A stretch of DNA of 64,000 bases from Nitrospirota bacterium (GCA_009773415.1 WSNO01000004.1:1-64000); one strand, 5' to 3'. Shown: positions 7,843-18,047, numbered from the stretch's first letter. A program made the numbers and translations. Notes: generated by a model from the letters alone, not told the origin.

Positions 7843-10800
7843 CTATTTCTTCGTTGGCCATTCTTCCCCCGACCAATCCTTACAAATGACTTCCGCCTGC
7901 TCCAAAACAAGCTCGGTTGCATGAGCTTGCTTGTCCGGCGGGTAGCCGTATTTCCGAAGAATGCGCTTGATGATCACCCGCATCTGGGCGCGGACGTTTT
8001 CCCGGACGGTCCAGTCGATGGTGATGCTGTTCCTTACAGCCTGCATCAGTTCCTGGGCAATGGTTCGCAGCGTTTCGTCGCCAAGCACGGCCACTGCGCT
8101 GTCGTTCACCTCCAATGCGTCATAGAAGGCCACCTCGTCTTCCGTCAAACCCAGTGCCTCGCCTCGCCGGTTCGCCTCGCGCATGTCTTTTGCTAACGCG
8201 ATGAGTTCCTCAATGAGCTGTGCCGTTTCGATGGCCCGGTTCTGGTATTTTCTGATGGCCTGTTCCAGCAGTTCTGCAAATGAACGGGCCAGGACGATGT
8301 TCTTTCGGCCCCGCGCATTGATCTCGCCTTCCAGCAGCTTCTTAAGCAGTTCCACTGCCAGGTTCCGCTGCGGCATGCCCCGCACTTCCGAAAGGAATTC
8401 ATCCGACAGGATCGAAATGTCCGGTTTTCTCAGACCGGCAGCCGCAAAGATGTCGATGACCTCATCGGAGGACACAGCCTTCGACACAATCTGCCGGATG
8501 GCGTGCTCAATTTCCTCAGGGCTGCGTCGGCCGTCGCTCACGCTCTTCGTCAGCACGGACCTGACCGCCTGGAAGAAAGCAACGTCGTCATGTATTTTCA
8601 GCGCTTTCTCGTGGGGAACGGCCAGAGCAAAGGCTTTTGACAGGTCGGTGACGGCCCTCACCAGGCGGTTCTTGCCATCCTCCTGGGCCAGGACATGCTC
8701 CTGCGCCGCGGGAAGCACCGACAGCCGTGCCTTCGGCCTGCCCGTGTTCCAAGGCGACCAGTCGAAGCCATAAAAGATGGCGCAACATACCTCGTAACGC
8801 TCCAGCATGACCGCCACGGCTTCTTCCTGATTGATGGCCGCCTGGCCCTTGCCGCCGCTCTCGGTATAGTTGGCCAGGGCGTTTTTAAGCTGGTCGGCCA
8901 GCCCCAAATAGTCCACCACGAGGCCGCCGGGCTTGTCCTTGAACACTCGGTTCACCCGGGCGATGGCCTGCATCAACCCATGGCCCCGCATCGGCTTGTC
9001 CACGTACATCGTGTGCAGACACGGCGCGTCAAACCCAGTCAACCACATATCGCGGACGATTACCACTTTGAACGGGTCTTTCGGGTCCTTGAAACGCTTT
9101 GCCAGCTCCTCGCGGCGAGGCTTGTTGCGGATGTGGGGCTGCCAATCGATCGGATCCGAGGCCGAACCTGTCATCACGATCTTGAGGATTCCTGCAGCGT
9201 CCTTTTCGTGATGCCAGTCCGGACGGATCTCCGTAATGGCTTTGTAGAGTTCGACGCTGATGCGGCGGCTCATGCAGACGATCATTGCCTTGCCGTCCAT
9301 CGCCTCTAATCGGCTCTCGAAGTGCCTCACCAAATCCCCGGCGATCAGCTTCAGCCGTGTCTCTGTGCCGACCAGGGCTTCGAGTTGCGCCCACTTGGTC
9401 TTGAGCCGCTCCTTATGTTCGACCTCTTCGCCCTCGGTGGCCTCCTCGAACTCCTCGTCCAGCAGGGGTCTGGCGGTCTCATTCAATTCCAGCTTCGCCA
9501 GGCGACTTTCGTAGTAAATCGGGACGGTCGCTCCGTCCTTCACTGCCCGCTCGATGTCGTAGATGCTGACGTAGTCACCGAAGACCGCGCGGGTGTTTTT
9601 GTCGGTCAGTTCGATGGGCGTGCCGGTGAAACCGATAAACGAAGCATTCGGCAACGCCTCGCGCATGTGCCGGGCAAAGCCGTCGATGAAGTCGTATTGG
9701 CTGCGATGCGCTTCGTCGGCGATCACGACGATGTTGCGGCGGTCCGACAGCAGCGGATGTTGATCCTCGCCGTCGGTCGGAAAAAACTTGTGGACCGTCG
9801 TAAAAACAACTCCACCGGAGGCGGTCGTCAGCAACTCCCGCAGGTTCACCCTGCTCTGCGCCTGCATGGGCTGCTGGCGAAGCAATTCGTGACAGCGCGC
9901 GAATGTGCCGTAAAGCTGGTCGTCCAGGTCATTGCGGTCGGTGATCACGACCAGTGTCGGGTTCTCCATCGCCGGATGCAGCACGACTCTCCCGGCGTAG
10001 AACGCCATTGTCAGGCTCTTGCCCGACCCCTGCGTGTGCCATACCACGCCGACCCGGCGGTCACCGGGCTGGGCGTCTTTCTGGCTCTTGGCAAAATAGG
10101 TCCCCTCGTCCTCTCGCACCTGCCAAGGGGAAGCGGGAGGCACACAGGCGCGAATCGTCTCCTGCACCGCCACATTCACGGCGTGGTATTGGTGATACCC
10201 GGCCATCTTCTTAACCAGAACACCACCGCCCACATCCTCGAACACAATAAAGTGCCGGATCAGGTCCAGAAACCGCTTCTTCTCGAACACGCCCTCCAGC
10301 ACAACCTGAAGCTGCGGCAGCTTTGTATCGGCCAAATCCTCGCCCTCGATGGTCCGCCAGGGCATGAACCACTCGCGGTCAGCCGTCAGAGTGCCGATTC
10401 GCGCTTGCACGCCGTCAGAGATCACCATCGCCTCGTTGAACGAGAACAGCGACGGAATCTGCATTTTGTAGGTCTGAAGCTGGTTGAAGGCTGACCAGAC
10501 TGTGACGTTTTCGGTGGCGGCATTCTTCAGTTCCATCACCGCTATTGGCAGGCCGTTGATGAACAGCACCACGTCAGGCCGGCGTTCGTGCTGGTTCTCG
10601 ACCACGGTAAACTGATTCACCGCGAGGAATTCATTGTTCTCCGGCTCGTCGTAATCGAACACGCGGACCAGATCGCCGCCGATGGATCCATCGGCCCGCT
10701 GGTACTCGACCGGCACGCCTTCAACTAGGTATCTGTGGATGATGTGGTTGTTCGCAACCAATGACGGCGAGTCCGGCCGCGTCAGCTTGAGGAATGCTTC

Positions 10801-11007
10801 ATCTATTGCATCAGATGGTACCTGCTGGTTGAGTCGCTGGAGCGCCTGGCGCAGCCGTCGTTCAAGCACGACCTGGCCGTAGTTCTCACGCTCAGCCATT
10901 GCCTCGCCCGGGGCAATCTCCAGCCCCGACAGGATCAGATAGCCCATGCTCTCCAGCCACGCCAACGCGGCCTGCTCGATGACAGATTCACTGAATACGG
11001 GGCTCAC
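7843..11007 (-). CDS. hsdR: Type I restriction endonuclease subunit R
   Basis: 1054 residues, a normal length. The N-terminal nuclease domain shows the PD-(D/E)xK residues D145 and E159-L-K161. The motor part has Walker A HTQGSGKS (324-331), DEAH box (431-434) and GFTGTP. Together with HsdM and HsdS it forms the ATP-dependent complex that translocates and cuts unmethylated DNA. The start is a GTG at 11007, with GGAGGG 6 bases upstream, overlapping the rhuM stop by 4 bp. It is the last gene of the xre-hsdM-hsdS operon and appears intact. Confidence 0.95.
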   Translation of the reverse strand: MSPVFSESVIEQAALAWLESMGYLILSGLEIAPGEAMAERENYGQVVLERRLRQALQRLNQQVPSDAIDEAFLKLTRPDSPSLVANNHIIHRYLVEGVPVEYQRADGSIGGDLVRVFDYDEPENNEFLAVNQFTVVENQHERRPDVVLFINGLPIAVMELKNAATENVTVWSAFNQLQTYKMQIPSLFSFNEAMVISDGVQARIGTLTADREWFMPWRTIEGEDLADTKLPQLQVVLEGVFEKKRFLDLIRHFIVFEDVGGGVLVKKMAGYHQYHAVNVAVQETIRACVPPASPWQVREDEGTYFAKSQKDAQPGDRRVGVVWHTQGSGKSLTMAFYAGRVVLHPAMENPTLVVITDRNDLDDQLYGTFARCHELLRQQPMQAQSRVNLRELLTTASGGVVFTTVHKFFPTDGEDQHPLLSDRRNIVVIADEAHRSQYDFIDGFARHMREALPNASFIGFTGTPIELTDKNTRAVFGDYVSIYDIERAVKDGATVPIYYESRLAKLELNETARPLLDEEFEEATEGEEVEHKERLKTKWAQLEALVGTETRLKLIAGDLVRHFESRLEAMDGKAMIVCMSRRISVELYKAITEIRPDWHHEKDAAGILKIVMTGSASDPIDWQPHIRNKPRREELAKRFKDPKDPFKVVIVRDMWLTGFDAPCLHTMYVDKPMRGHGLMQAIARVNRVFKDKPGGLVVDYLGLADQLKNALANYTESGGKGQAAINQEEAVAVMLERYEVCCAIFYGFDWSPWNTGRPKARLSVLPAAQEHVLAQEDGKNRLVRAVTDLSKAFALAVPHEKALKIHDDVAFFQAVRSVLTKSVSDGRRSPEEIEHAIRQIVSKAVSSDEVIDIFAAAGLRKPDISILSDEFLSEVRGMPQRNLAVELLKKLLEGEINARGRKNIVLARSFAELLEQAIRKYQNRAIETAQLIEELIALAKDMREANRRGEALGLTEDEVAFYDALEVNDSAVAVLGDETLRTIAQELMQAVRNSITIDWTVRENVRAQMRVIIKRILRKYGYPPDKQAHATELVLEQAEVICKDWSGEEWPTKK

Positions 11008-12008
11008 TTTTTACCCTCCAATCGTTTGATTTCCCGATCGAAGTCCGAAATATATTCGCGATCCTGATGTTGCCGGAACACCTCGTATTCGGCCTCCGCC
11101 TTTAGTTTTGCCTCCAAAGCGCCAACCTTGCCTTTGTCTTTGAGGATCGGATAGTTGGAAAGCTCCAGAAAACGATTCAGGAATTCCACCCATTCGGCCA
11201 TTCGCGTGATAATGCCTCGCTCCGCCCGGTTTTCGGCCAGATCGAGATAGGCGGAGACGCTGCGATTCAGTTCCTTGATGTGCGCCTCGTTGAGGTAGTT
11301 CTTTGCCACGGCCACGTCCGACTTCAAAATTTTTCCGTTGGGCGCGTGTTTCCATGTCGCCAGTCCCATGTTGACCTTGGCGGCATCGGCGGAGGAATAG
11401 ATCAGCTCCGCCGCCGTCTGTCCGGTGATGGCCCAGTGCAGCTTGTTTTGAACGGTAGCGAAAAAATCCTTTGTGATCGGCGCCTGAGGATCGTAATCCG
11501 CCGACAGAGCGTAGATATCGGTGATCTTCTGATAAAAGCGCCGTTCGCTGGCCCGGATTTCCCGAATCCGTTCCAGCAATTCATCGAAATAATCCTTGCC
11601 GAAAACCCGCTTGCCCTGTTTAAGCCGCTCATCATCCAGCACGAATCCCTTGACGATGAACTCCCGCAGCGTCTTGGTGGCCCAGATGCGGAATTTTGTG
11701 GCCTGATAACTGTTCACCCGGTAACCCACGGCGATGATAGCATCGAGATTATAGAATTCGATGTCCCGGATGACTTCACGCCCGCCTTCCGATCGAACCA
11801 TTTCCATTTTGGAAATGGTTGCCTCCCGACTCAACTCTCCGGAATCGAAAATGTTTTTGAGATGCTTGTTGACCGCGGGCACCTTGACCCCGAATAGCTC
11901 AGCCAACGCTTTCTGCGTCAGCCAGACCGTCTCGTCCTTGAAGTAGACATCCACCTTCACAGAGCCATCCGGAGCGGTGTAGAGCAGGAATTGCTGGTTT
12001 TCGTTCAT
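11004..12008 (-). CDS. RhuM-family protein in the restriction operon
   Basis: 334 residues. The N terminus has the family core with a winged-helix-like segment ([21 protein letters not shown]) and conserved [12 protein letters not shown]. The C-terminal 200 residues are helical and charged. RhuM-type proteins are often found in type I restriction loci and mobile regions; their function is unknown, although a KilA-N/BRO-like DNA-contacting role has been suggested. I choose the ATG at 12008 because GGGAGG sits 7 bases upstream. The longer frame to 12116 is a translated REP repeat. It overlaps hsdR by 4 bp. Confidence 0.85.
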   Translation of the reverse strand: MNENQQFLLYTAPDGSVKVDVYFKDETVWLTQKALAELFGVKVPAVNKHLKNIFDSGELSREATISKMEMVRSEGGREVIRDIEFYNLDAIIAVGYRVNSYQATKFRIWATKTLREFIVKGFVLDDERLKQGKRVFGKDYFDELLERIREIRASERRFYQKITDIYALSADYDPQAPITKDFFATVQNKLHWAITGQTAAELIYSSADAAKVNMGLATWKHAPNGKILKSDVAVAKNYLNEAHIKELNRSVSAYLDLAENRAERGIITRMAEWVEFLNRFLELSNYPILKDKGKVGALEAKLKAEAEYEVFRQHQDREYISDFDREIKRLEGKK

Positions 12009-12057
12009 AACGCCCTCCCCACGATCCGATCGGCGGCGGATTCGACTTCCGATTCGG

Positions 12058-12717
12058 TCAGATGCGCCATGGTTCGTCCTTTTGTAGGGGCACGGCATTA
12101 TGTAGGGGCACGGCATGCCGTGCCCCTACGGTAATTTCCGGGTTTTCCCGGTCCATTGACCATTGCAACGGGTTATTGACTATATATTCCCGTATGAGAT
12201 TCAGGGATTCGTCGTTACGGATGATATGTTCGTAATAATTGCGTTGCCATACCGGAACGCCGGGTGTGCGGCGCATTTCATTGATGCGTTTGGTGACGGC
12301 CGATTTGAATGATCGCATGATGGTGGGGATAGACCCGGCCACGGGTCTGCCAAATTGTTCCATGCCCGGCGTGTCATTATGTTGGGGCACGGCATGTTGT
12401 AGGGGCACGGCATGTTGTAGGGGCACGGCATGCCGTGCCCCTACGGTTTTCGTGATCCACAATACGCCGTGGATATGATTCGGCATTATAACAAACGCAT
12501 CCAATTCCACATTCGGAAAATGCGCCGGTATTTCGTTCCAGCATTGTTCGACGCTCCGCCCCGCGTCGTTCAACCGCATTTCGCCACCCGCGACATCCCC
12601 GAACAAACACCCCCGGTTTTGGGTGCAAATCGTAATAAAATACGCCCCGGCTTGGGAATAATCGTATCCCCGCAGGCGAATGGAAAGGCGATGATGACGC
12701 GCGCTGTCCTGCACCAT
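12058..12717 (-). CDS. REP-associated tyrosine transposase (RAYT)
   Basis: 219 residues from the ATG at 12717, which overlaps the hsdS stop (TGATG). A GTG at 12726 is an alternative start. Y1-transposase domain: LRGYDYSQAGAYFITI (15-30), HUH motif MPNHIHGVLW (78-87; H81, H83) and catalytic tyrosine in NYYEHIIRN (160-168). RAYTs are domesticated IS200/IS605-like enzymes that act on REP palindromes. Residues 91-113 and the last 24 residues (GARHAVPL-type repeats) are translated REP copies, so the gene carries its own target repeats in-frame. Its position inside the hsd operon shows insertion after the operon formed. Confidence 0.9.
   Translation of the reverse strand: MVQDSARHHRLSIRLRGYDYSQAGAYFITICTQNRGCLFGDVAGGEMRLNDAGRSVEQCWNEIPAHFPNVELDAFVIMPNHIHGVLWITKTVGARHAVPLQHAVPLQHAVPQHNDTPGMEQFGRPVAGSIPTIMRSFKSAVTKRINEMRRTPGVPVWQRNYYEHIIRNDESLNLIREYIVNNPLQWSMDRENPEITVGARHAVPLHNAVPLQKDEPWRI
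12084..12129. repeat. REP palindrome with extra half-site
   Basis: A perfect 28-bp palindrome at 12102-12129 is made of the half-site GTAGGGGCACGGCA and its inverse. A further direct half-site lies at 12084-12097. It lies in the 3' end of the RAYT gene and encodes the protein's tail. Confidence 0.9.
12381..12444. repeat. REP palindrome with two extra half-sites inside RAYT
   Basis: A perfect 28-bp palindrome at 12417-12444 follows direct half-sites at 12381 (one base changed, GTTGGGG) and 12399-12412. All are in-frame within the transposase coding sequence between the HUH motif and the catalytic tyrosine. Confidence 0.9.
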
Positions 12718-13967
12718 CAGACGCACCTCCCCACAATTCGCTCGGCATCCGCAATGCGCAACTCGCCGGAGATGAGCTTGGGAAGAAGAGCATCCCGGAT
12801 GCTTGCCAAAATTAGCGACTGACGCTCATTGGTTTCAAACCGATCATCAAGCGGTGACACGATTCGGTCAAATACCGCAAGGATATCTGCCACCGGAACA
12901 ACGAAGGGAAGGCGCTCGAAATCGGCTTTATTGATACATCCAAAGACTGTCCCTTCGGCCTCAAACTGACCGAAGTGTTTCCCAAGATGGTTCATAGAGT
13001 AGTAAGTGAAAGAACGACTACCGCTTCGATGCCGAACTGCGGCGACACCTCGCCCCACAGCGCACCGTTCGTTCGCTATGTTCACGTCGCCAACTGGCGC
13101 TCGAACGCTGACAAGCGTATCTCCGGTCTCGGCGAAACGCGTTGGTGCGGTACAAAACACTCGTCGTGTCGGGAAACGGAATCCAAAATCAGTCCGCCCT
13201 TGGTAGAACGGCACCCCTTCTCCGATCTCGTTGTATGTGCTGCCTGGCGGCGACTGCCCCATAGTGAGCCGGAAGTGTTGGCGGACTTTGGATGCGCACC
13301 ACCCCTTCGGAATTTCGCCCAGTTCGGAGTCCTCGAAGGAGTCCGGGAAAAGGGCGGCGATTTCGGGCTTGAGGTTAGGGCAGGCGGCGCGGCTGACCTG
13401 TTCGTTGCTCCTGTCTGGATGCTCGCGGCGGATGGCGGCCTTGGCACGCACAGGGTCAAAATCCACAAACCAGCTCTTGAAGATCGCCCGCGCCATCTCC
13501 TCCAGCGTCTTGTTCATCCGCCGGTTCAATTCGATCTTGTCGTCCAGGGCCCCCAGGATGCACGCGATGGCTTGCTGTTCCTTGAGTGGGGGAACTTGCA
13601 CCTCCTTGACATAGACTGCAGCGCGCGTGGTTGATGGAATGGGCGAACCATCGTCAATTTCGCCCAGTTTGTGGTGTTTGATAGCGTAGTAAACCCAGCG
13701 CAGGTCAAGTTTGGTCTTTGGAACAACATAATAAGCCGTGTCAATTACCCAGAAAGGGTTTCGCGAGAACTCGACACCTCGGTACGCGCCTTTACGCCCG
13801 AGGATAACTCCGGGACCTGGCGCAAGCGGTTCTGACGTCCACCCAATCGGCCCATTGCTGCCGAACACGCGGTATGTGCCTTGTTCGGTGCTATAGCCGC
13901 GCAGTGCCTTGCCGTATTCGAGCGAGACTTCCTCGCCCCACACGCTTTCGCGCCAATCACCCGCCAT
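12717..13967 (-). CDS. hsdS: Type I restriction-modification specificity subunit S
   Basis: 416 residues with two target-recognition domains, each followed by a conserved helix. The central one reads [28 protein letters not shown] (about residues 127-154); the second lies near the C terminus ([26 protein letters not shown]). It sets the recognition sequence for both the methylase and the nuclease. The start overlaps the hsdM stop by 11 bp. The 3' end meets the RAYT start at a TGATG, so the transposase gene lies immediately behind it. Recognition sequence cannot be predicted. Confidence 0.93.
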   Translation of the reverse strand: MAGDWRESVWGEEVSLEYGKALRGYSTEQGTYRVFGSNGPIGWTSEPLAPGPGVILGRKGAYRGVEFSRNPFWVIDTAYYVVPKTKLDLRWVYYAIKHHKLGEIDDGSPIPSTTRAAVYVKEVQVPPLKEQQAIACILGALDDKIELNRRMNKTLEEMARAIFKSWFVDFDPVRAKAAIRREHPDRSNEQVSRAACPNLKPEIAALFPDSFEDSELGEIPKGWCASKVRQHFRLTMGQSPPGSTYNEIGEGVPFYQGRTDFGFRFPTRRVFCTAPTRFAETGDTLVSVRAPVGDVNIANERCAVGRGVAAVRHRSGSRSFTYYSMNHLGKHFGQFEAEGTVFGCINKADFERLPFVVPVADILAVFDRIVSPLDDRFETNERQSLILASIRDALLPKLISGELRIADAERIVGRCV

Positions 13968-15558
13968 AGCCGATGTCCTCCAGGTTGGCCCAGATAAGTT
14001 TGTCGAGCTTCTCGGCCTGGGCGGTCTGCTTGCGGAGTTCGGCAGTCAGGCGGGCCATCTTTTCCTCGAACGGCTCACCGTCGTCTTCCACCTCGGCCGC
14101 TCCGACATAGCGGCCCGGCGTGAGGATGTGGTTGTGGGCGCGGATGTCTTCTATGGTCGCGGATTTGCAGAAACCTGGCACATCCTCGTAGGGGCACGGC
14201 AATGCCGTGCCCCTATCCATAACCGCACCCCTGTCCTTGTCGCCGCGCCAGGCATGGTAGGTGTCGGCGATCTTGCGGATATCCTCGTCGGTCAGCTCGC
14301 GGTGGACGCGGTCAATCATGGTGCCCAGTTTGCGGGCGTCGATGAAGAGCGTCTGCCCGCGGCGGTCGCGGAAGCGCCCGTTCTTTTTTTCGCGGGCGAT
14401 GAACCACAGGCAGACCGGAATCTGGGTGGAATAGAAAAGCTGGCCCGGCATCGCCACCATGCAGTCCACCAGGTCGGCCTCGATGATGTTCTTGCGGATT
14501 TCGCCCTCGCCCGATTGGTTCGAGGACATGGAGCCGTTGGCAAGGACAAAGCCCGCCAGGCCGGACGGGGCCAGGTGATGGATAAAGTGCTGAACCCAGG
14601 CGAAGTTGGCGTTCCCTGCGGGCGGGATGCCGTATTTCCAGCGTTTGTCGTCCCTGAGGCGCTCGCCGCCCCAGTCGGAATCGTTAAAGGGCGGATTGGC
14701 AATACAAAAGTCGGCCTTGAGGTCGGGGTGCAGGTCGCGGTGGAAGGTGTCGGCGTGTTCCTTGCCGAGGTTGTTCTCGATCTGCCGGATGGCGAGATTC
14801 ATCTTGGCCAGCCGCCAGGTGGTGTGGTTGGATTCCTGGCCGAATATGCTGACATCGGCCTTCGCTTTTCCTCCATTACCGTTGCCGCTGGTGTGAGCCT
14901 TCACGAATTCCACCGACTGGACAAACATGCCGCCGGAGCCGCAGCAGGGGTCATAAACCCGGCCCTTGTAAGGGGCCAGCATCTCTACCAGCACACCGAC
15001 CACGCAGCGGGGCGTGTAAAACTGGCCGCCCTTCTTGCCCTCGGCGCTGGCAAACTGGGAGAGGAAGTATTCGTAAACCCTGCCGAGAATGTCTTTAGAG
15101 CGGTTTTCCTTGTCACCCAATCCAATATTGCCGATCATGTCGATTAGCTGGCCAAGCCGCTGCTTATCGAGCCGCGGATGGGCGTAGTCCTTGGGTAGCA
15201 CGGCCTTGAGCGAGGGATTGTCGCGTTCGATGGCGAGCATGGCGTCGTCAATGGTCTTGCCGATGGTCGGCTGCTTGGCCTCGGATTTGAGCTTGGACCA
15301 ACGCGCCTCTTTGGGCACCCAGAAGATGTTGACGGCCCGGTACTCGTCCGGGTCTTCCGGGTCGGCTCCCTGGGCGCGTTCAGATTCCAATGCGGCGTGC
15401 TGTTCTTCGAAGGCGTCGGATATGTACTTCAGAAAGATGAGGCCGAGGACGACATGCTTGTATTCAGCGGCATCCATGTTCGAGCGGAGGGCGTCGGCGG
15501 CACGCCAGAGCTCGCTTTCGAAGCCGAGATTCGCACTGTTGTTATTGTCTTTGGCCAT
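13957..15558 (-). CDS. hsdM: Type I N6-adenine DNA methyltransferase subunit M
   Basis: 533 residues. HsdM_N helical domain, then S-adenosylmethionine motif [10 protein letters not shown] (203-211) and catalytic NPPF (288-291). It methylates adenine at sites chosen by HsdS. Around residues 446-458 a translated REP palindrome (TALPCPY) interrupts a region that in relatives usually runs from the AWRG segment directly into the VPGFCKSA segment. The insertion keeps the frame, so the protein may still work. Start ATG at 15558, one base after the xre stop. Confidence 0.95.
   Translation of the reverse strand: MAKDNNNSANLGFESELWRAADALRSNMDAAEYKHVVLGLIFLKYISDAFEEQHAALESERAQGADPEDPDEYRAVNIFWVPKEARWSKLKSEAKQPTIGKTIDDAMLAIERDNPSLKAVLPKDYAHPRLDKQRLGQLIDMIGNIGLGDKENRSKDILGRVYEYFLSQFASAEGKKGGQFYTPRCVVGVLVEMLAPYKGRVYDPCCGSGGMFVQSVEFVKAHTSGNGNGGKAKADVSIFGQESNHTTWRLAKMNLAIRQIENNLGKEHADTFHRDLHPDLKADFCIANPPFNDSDWGGERLRDDKRWKYGIPPAGNANFAWVQHFIHHLAPSGLAGFVLANGSMSSNQSGEGEIRKNIIEADLVDCMVAMPGQLFYSTQIPVCLWFIAREKKNGRFRDRRGQTLFIDARKLGTMIDRVHRELTDEDIRKIADTYHAWRGDKDRGAVMDRGTALPCPYEDVPGFCKSATIEDIRAHNHILTPGRYVGAAEVEDDGEPFEEKMARLTAELRKQTAQAEKLDKLIWANLEDIGYGG
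14188..14216. repeat. REP palindrome inside hsdM
   Basis: Half-site GTAGGGGCACGGCA, one spacer base A, then the inverse half ending in CTAT. It is the same repeat as the copies at 12.1 and 12.4 kb, here embedded in-frame in the methylase gene. Confidence 0.9.
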
Positions 15559-15559
15559 G

Positions 15560-15793
15560 TCAGCTCTCCTTCATAAAGAATTCTTCGAGTAAATCCTGTC
15601 CGCGATCTCCCAGGGAAATGAGCAAATCTTCTATTTGCTTTAGAGCCAGCGGCGATGGCCTGGCGCGGCCGTTCTCCCAGCGGTTGATGGTTGGGTAGGT
15701 CACGCCGAGCTTGGCCGCGAATTTTTCCTGGGTAAGCCCTGTAAGTTCACGAAGCTCACGGACTAATCGGGGCAATTCAGCGTGTGCATTCAA
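15560..15793 (-). CDS. XRE-family regulator of the restriction operon
   Basis: 77 residues with a Cro/CI helix-turn-helix ([20 protein letters not shown], then [11 protein letters not shown]). First gene of the operon, one base before hsdM. I choose the TTG at 15793, since GGAG lies 7 bases upstream; a TTG two codons earlier is too close to the ribosome site. Small XRE proteins before hsdM commonly delay or limit restriction gene expression, here presumably through the strong promoter just upstream. The operator is not identified. Confidence 0.85.
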   Translation of the reverse strand: MNAHAELPRLVRELRELTGLTQEKFAAKLGVTYPTINRWENGRARPSPLALKQIEDLLISLGDRGQDLLEEFFMKES

Positions 15794-15867
15794 GGTCAAT
15801 CTCCTTTTAGCTCCGAAAGGGTCCTGATAGAAACAACGATCATGTCATGCGCCCCAACAGATGACTT

Positions 15868-15895
15868 ATCATACAATAAAAGAAGGCGATGTCAA
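15868..15895 (-). promoter_or_regulatory. Sigma-70 promoter of the xre-hsd operon
   Basis: On the minus strand TTGACA (15895-15890), a 16-base spacer and TATGAT (15873-15868), about 75 bases before the start codon. This is close to consensus. Confidence 0.75.
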
Positions 15896-16217
15896 GCTCG
15901 ATTTCCGCCCGCGTTTTTTGGATCGGAAATGACTTACGGCTTTCAGCGCCAGATTCCGCCGGACAGCTTTTTGATGCCCCCGGTCTAACGATCCCAAACT
16001 ACAGAGAGCCAGATCAAAAGCTCCACTCCGTTCATTCGGAACGGCACCATAACGCAGCGGTAGAGACAGAGGGTGGAACCCCTCACTTTATTATTTCCTC
16101 GGAGCTTTACTTATTTACAAAAAGGGTTCTAGGCGAAAAGATGTCTGCTGAACAGGAGGAAAGCATTGAGCACCTCCTTAACGAGAAATACTAACCCAAA
16201 CACCAAGCAAGTTATCG
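15896..16217. other. Unassigned stretch upstream of the DUF4143 gene
   Basis: A plus-strand open frame (15889-16194, 101 codons) starts within the opposite promoter and has no ribosome site. Its last 17 codons, MSAEQEESIEHLLNEKY, look protein-like, but I see no family. It may be a relic or chance. Confidence 0.3.
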
Positions 16218-16269
16218 TTTGTGCAAATCGAAATCTTAACTTGCGTTTTGCACAAACATGCTGTATCAT
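16218..16269 (+). promoter_or_regulatory. Promoter with a 10-bp inverted repeat
   Basis: TTGCGT (16241-16246), a 17-base spacer and TATCAT (16264-16269). Inverted arms TTTGTGCAAA (16218-16227) and TTTGCACAAA (16247-16256) flank and overlap the -35 box, a likely operator. Predicted transcription start is near 16276, the preferred start codon of the next gene. Confidence 0.55.
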
Positions 16270-16275
16270 CACATC

Positions 16276-17451
16276 ATGATCGCCCGAGACATCGCCCAGG
16301 GACTGATGAGATCCGCCGCCGAGTATCCCGTGGTGACCATCCTCGGACCGCGGCAGTCGGGCAAGACGACTCTGACCCGGATGACGTTTCCGGAAATGCC
16401 GTATTTTTCCCTGGAAGACCCGGACGTCCGCATGGCGGCCGAGGCCGATCCGCGAGGCTTCCTTGCGCAGATGGAAGGCGGCGGCATCCTGGACGAGATT
16501 CAACGGCTTCCCGTTCTGCTTTCCTATATCCAGGGCATGGTCGATACGACCGCGAAACGAGGACGGTTTATCCTGACCGGCAGCCATCAGCCGCAGCTCC
16601 ACGAGGCGATCAGCCAGTCGCTGGCGGGCCGGACGGCGATGCTGGCACTGTGGCCGTTTTCCCTGCGTGAAGTCCGCCGTTACGATTCGGTCCGAGACCC
16701 CTTCGATTTGATCTGCCGCGGTTTTTTTCCCAGGCTCCATGAAGAGTGCTTGGAACCCCGCCGGTTTTTCAACGGCTACCTGCAGACCTATGTCGAGCGG
16801 GATGTCCGCGCCTTAATTCAGGTGCGCGATCTGTCGTTGTTTCAGAAATTCCTGACCCTGCTGGCAGGCCGGGTTGGACAGGTCGTCAACCTCGCCTCGC
16901 TGGGCAACGACGTGGGCGCTTCCGCCACGACGATCAGAAACTGGCTCTCCGTTTTGAAGGCTTCCTATGTGGTGTTCGAGCTGCCCCCGTTTTTCGAGAA
17001 CGTGCAGAAGCGGGTGATCAAGTCGCCGAAGATCTACTTCACCGACGTGGGTCTCGCCGCCTTTCTGCTCGGCATCCACACGGCGGAGCAGGCTTCCCGC
17101 GACCCGCTGCGGGGAAGCCTTTACGAGAACTTCGTCATCGCCGACATCGTGAAAAGCGCCCTGAACCGCGGGATCCGGCCGGAAGTCTATTTTTTCCGGG
17201 ACTCCCACGGAAACGAGATCGATCTGCTCGTCAGGGAAAAAGGGAATGTCACACCGGTCGAGATCAAGTCCGCCGCGACCTTTTCCACGGATTTCGTCAA
17301 ACGACTCGAATGGTTCCAAACGCTGGACGTCAAGCGCGTCCTGCCGGGCGCGGTCCTCTACGGCGGCGAGCAGCCGTTCAACGTCCGGGGCGCGCGTATT
17401 CTCAATCCGCTCGGCGTGGACGACATCTGGCAGACGCTGACCGCTCCCTGA
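16276..17451 (+). CDS. AAA ATPase with DUF4143 domain
   Basis: 391 residues from the ATG at 16276. Walker A LGPRQSGKTTL (near residue 23), a Walker B-like GGGILDEIQR, then a sensor TGSHQ. The C-terminal DUF4143 half is nuclease-like, with NEIDLLV and PVEIKSA forming a PD-(D/E)xK pattern. The family is widespread and mobile, often linked to toxin-like or defence roles, but its function is not established. There is no ribosome site before 16276 or the earlier ATG at 16258. With the promoter spacing, the transcript may begin at the start codon itself (leaderless). It stands at the right side of the defence island before tRNA-Asn. Confidence 0.85.
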   Translation: MIARDIAQGLMRSAAEYPVVTILGPRQSGKTTLTRMTFPEMPYFSLEDPDVRMAAEADPRGFLAQMEGGGILDEIQRLPVLLSYIQGMVDTTAKRGRFILTGSHQPQLHEAISQSLAGRTAMLALWPFSLREVRRYDSVRDPFDLICRGFFPRLHEECLEPRRFFNGYLQTYVERDVRALIQVRDLSLFQKFLTLLAGRVGQVVNLASLGNDVGASATTIRNWLSVLKASYVVFELPPFFENVQKRVIKSPKIYFTDVGLAAFLLGIHTAEQASRDPLRGSLYENFVIADIVKSALNRGIRPEVYFFRDSHGNEIDLLVREKGNVTPVEIKSAATFSTDFVKRLEWFQTLDVKRVLPGAVLYGGEQPFNVRGARILNPLGVDDIWQTLTAP

Positions 17452-17716
17452 CTTCCATATATCACGGTTTCGCGGGTGTTCGTGGATTGCGTCATCGGCG
17501 CTCCCTCAGGCGTGTTTTCCTGACCTTTCAGACGGACTTCCTTTGCCGGAGACTGCGGTGGTGGTGGGATCGTCCGAAAAAGAGACGGAGAATCGGTGTA
17601 AATGTACGGGCGGGCGTAAGTCGGCGTGGACACGCCAGAAACGACAAGACCCCGAGGGGATCAGCCTGCGGGGTCGTGCGTTCAACAAGAACCGCTGAAA
17701 ACAGCGGATTGATTTT
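17452..17716. other. Island-tRNA junction, no gene seen
   Basis: No gene supported. A GACCCCG/CGGGGTC inverted repeat near 17647-17677 may end transcription. The 3' end of tRNA-Asn faces this side, the usual orientation for an integration site, but I found no duplicated tRNA end near 7.3 kb. Confidence 0.4.
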
Positions 17717-17792
17717 TGGCTCCCGGGGAGGGACTCGAACCCCCGACAGGGTGGTTAACAGCCACCTGCTCTGCCAGCTGAGCTACCCGGGA
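17717..17792 (-). tRNA. tRNA-Asn (GTT)
   Basis: 76 bases with full cloverleaf. Acceptor TCCCGGG pairs with CCCGGGA, D-arm TAGCTCAGCTGGCAGAGCA, anticodon loop CTGTTAA (anticodon GTT at 17759-17757), T-arm GGTTCGAGTCC, and encoded CCA. Confidence 0.97.
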
Positions 17793-17927
17793 AGCAACTG
17801 TTAGATTTGTAGTATCGCCAATTCCTCAATGGGTTGTCAACAATTTCGGCGCCCTGTCCCGCAACCAGACGCAGTGCGCGCCCGAAACATGCTGAAAATG
17901 CAAAATTATTTTCTTCGGTTCGCTATA

Positions 17928-17957
17928 TTGCCTCCAATATGCCCTGTTTGATATACT
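17928..17957 (+). promoter_or_regulatory. Promoter of tRNA-Met
   Basis: TTGCCT (17928-17933), 18-base spacer, TATACT (17952-17957), 13 bases before the mature 5' end. Confidence 0.6.
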
Positions 17958-17970
17958 AATCATTCGTGAC

Positions 17971-18047
17971 GGCGGCGTAGCTCAGTCGGTCAGAGCATGC
18001 GGCTCATATCCGCAGTGTCCGGGGTTCAAATCCCTGCGCCGCCACCA
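17971..18047 (+). tRNA. tRNA-Met (CAT, elongator)
   Basis: 77 bases. Acceptor GGCGGCG pairs with CGCCGCC, anticodon loop CTCATAT (anticodon CAT), T-arm GGTTCAAATCC and encoded CCA. The first acceptor pair G-C and overall sequence fit elongator Met. A tRNA-Ile with modified CAT is less likely. Confidence 0.93.

Noticed and set aside
9322-10494. 390-codon plus-strand open frame opposite hsdR
   Set aside because: Shadow of hsdR, a GC-rich coding strand; no motifs.
12009-12116. Extended N terminus of the RhuM protein (MPCPYIMPCPYK...)
   Set aside because: It is a translated REP repeat. The ATG at 12008 has a proper ribosome site.
15889-16194. 101-codon plus-strand open frame as a gene
   Set aside because: It starts inside the opposite strand's promoter, lacks a ribosome site and shows no family. 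Only the last 17 codons look coding.
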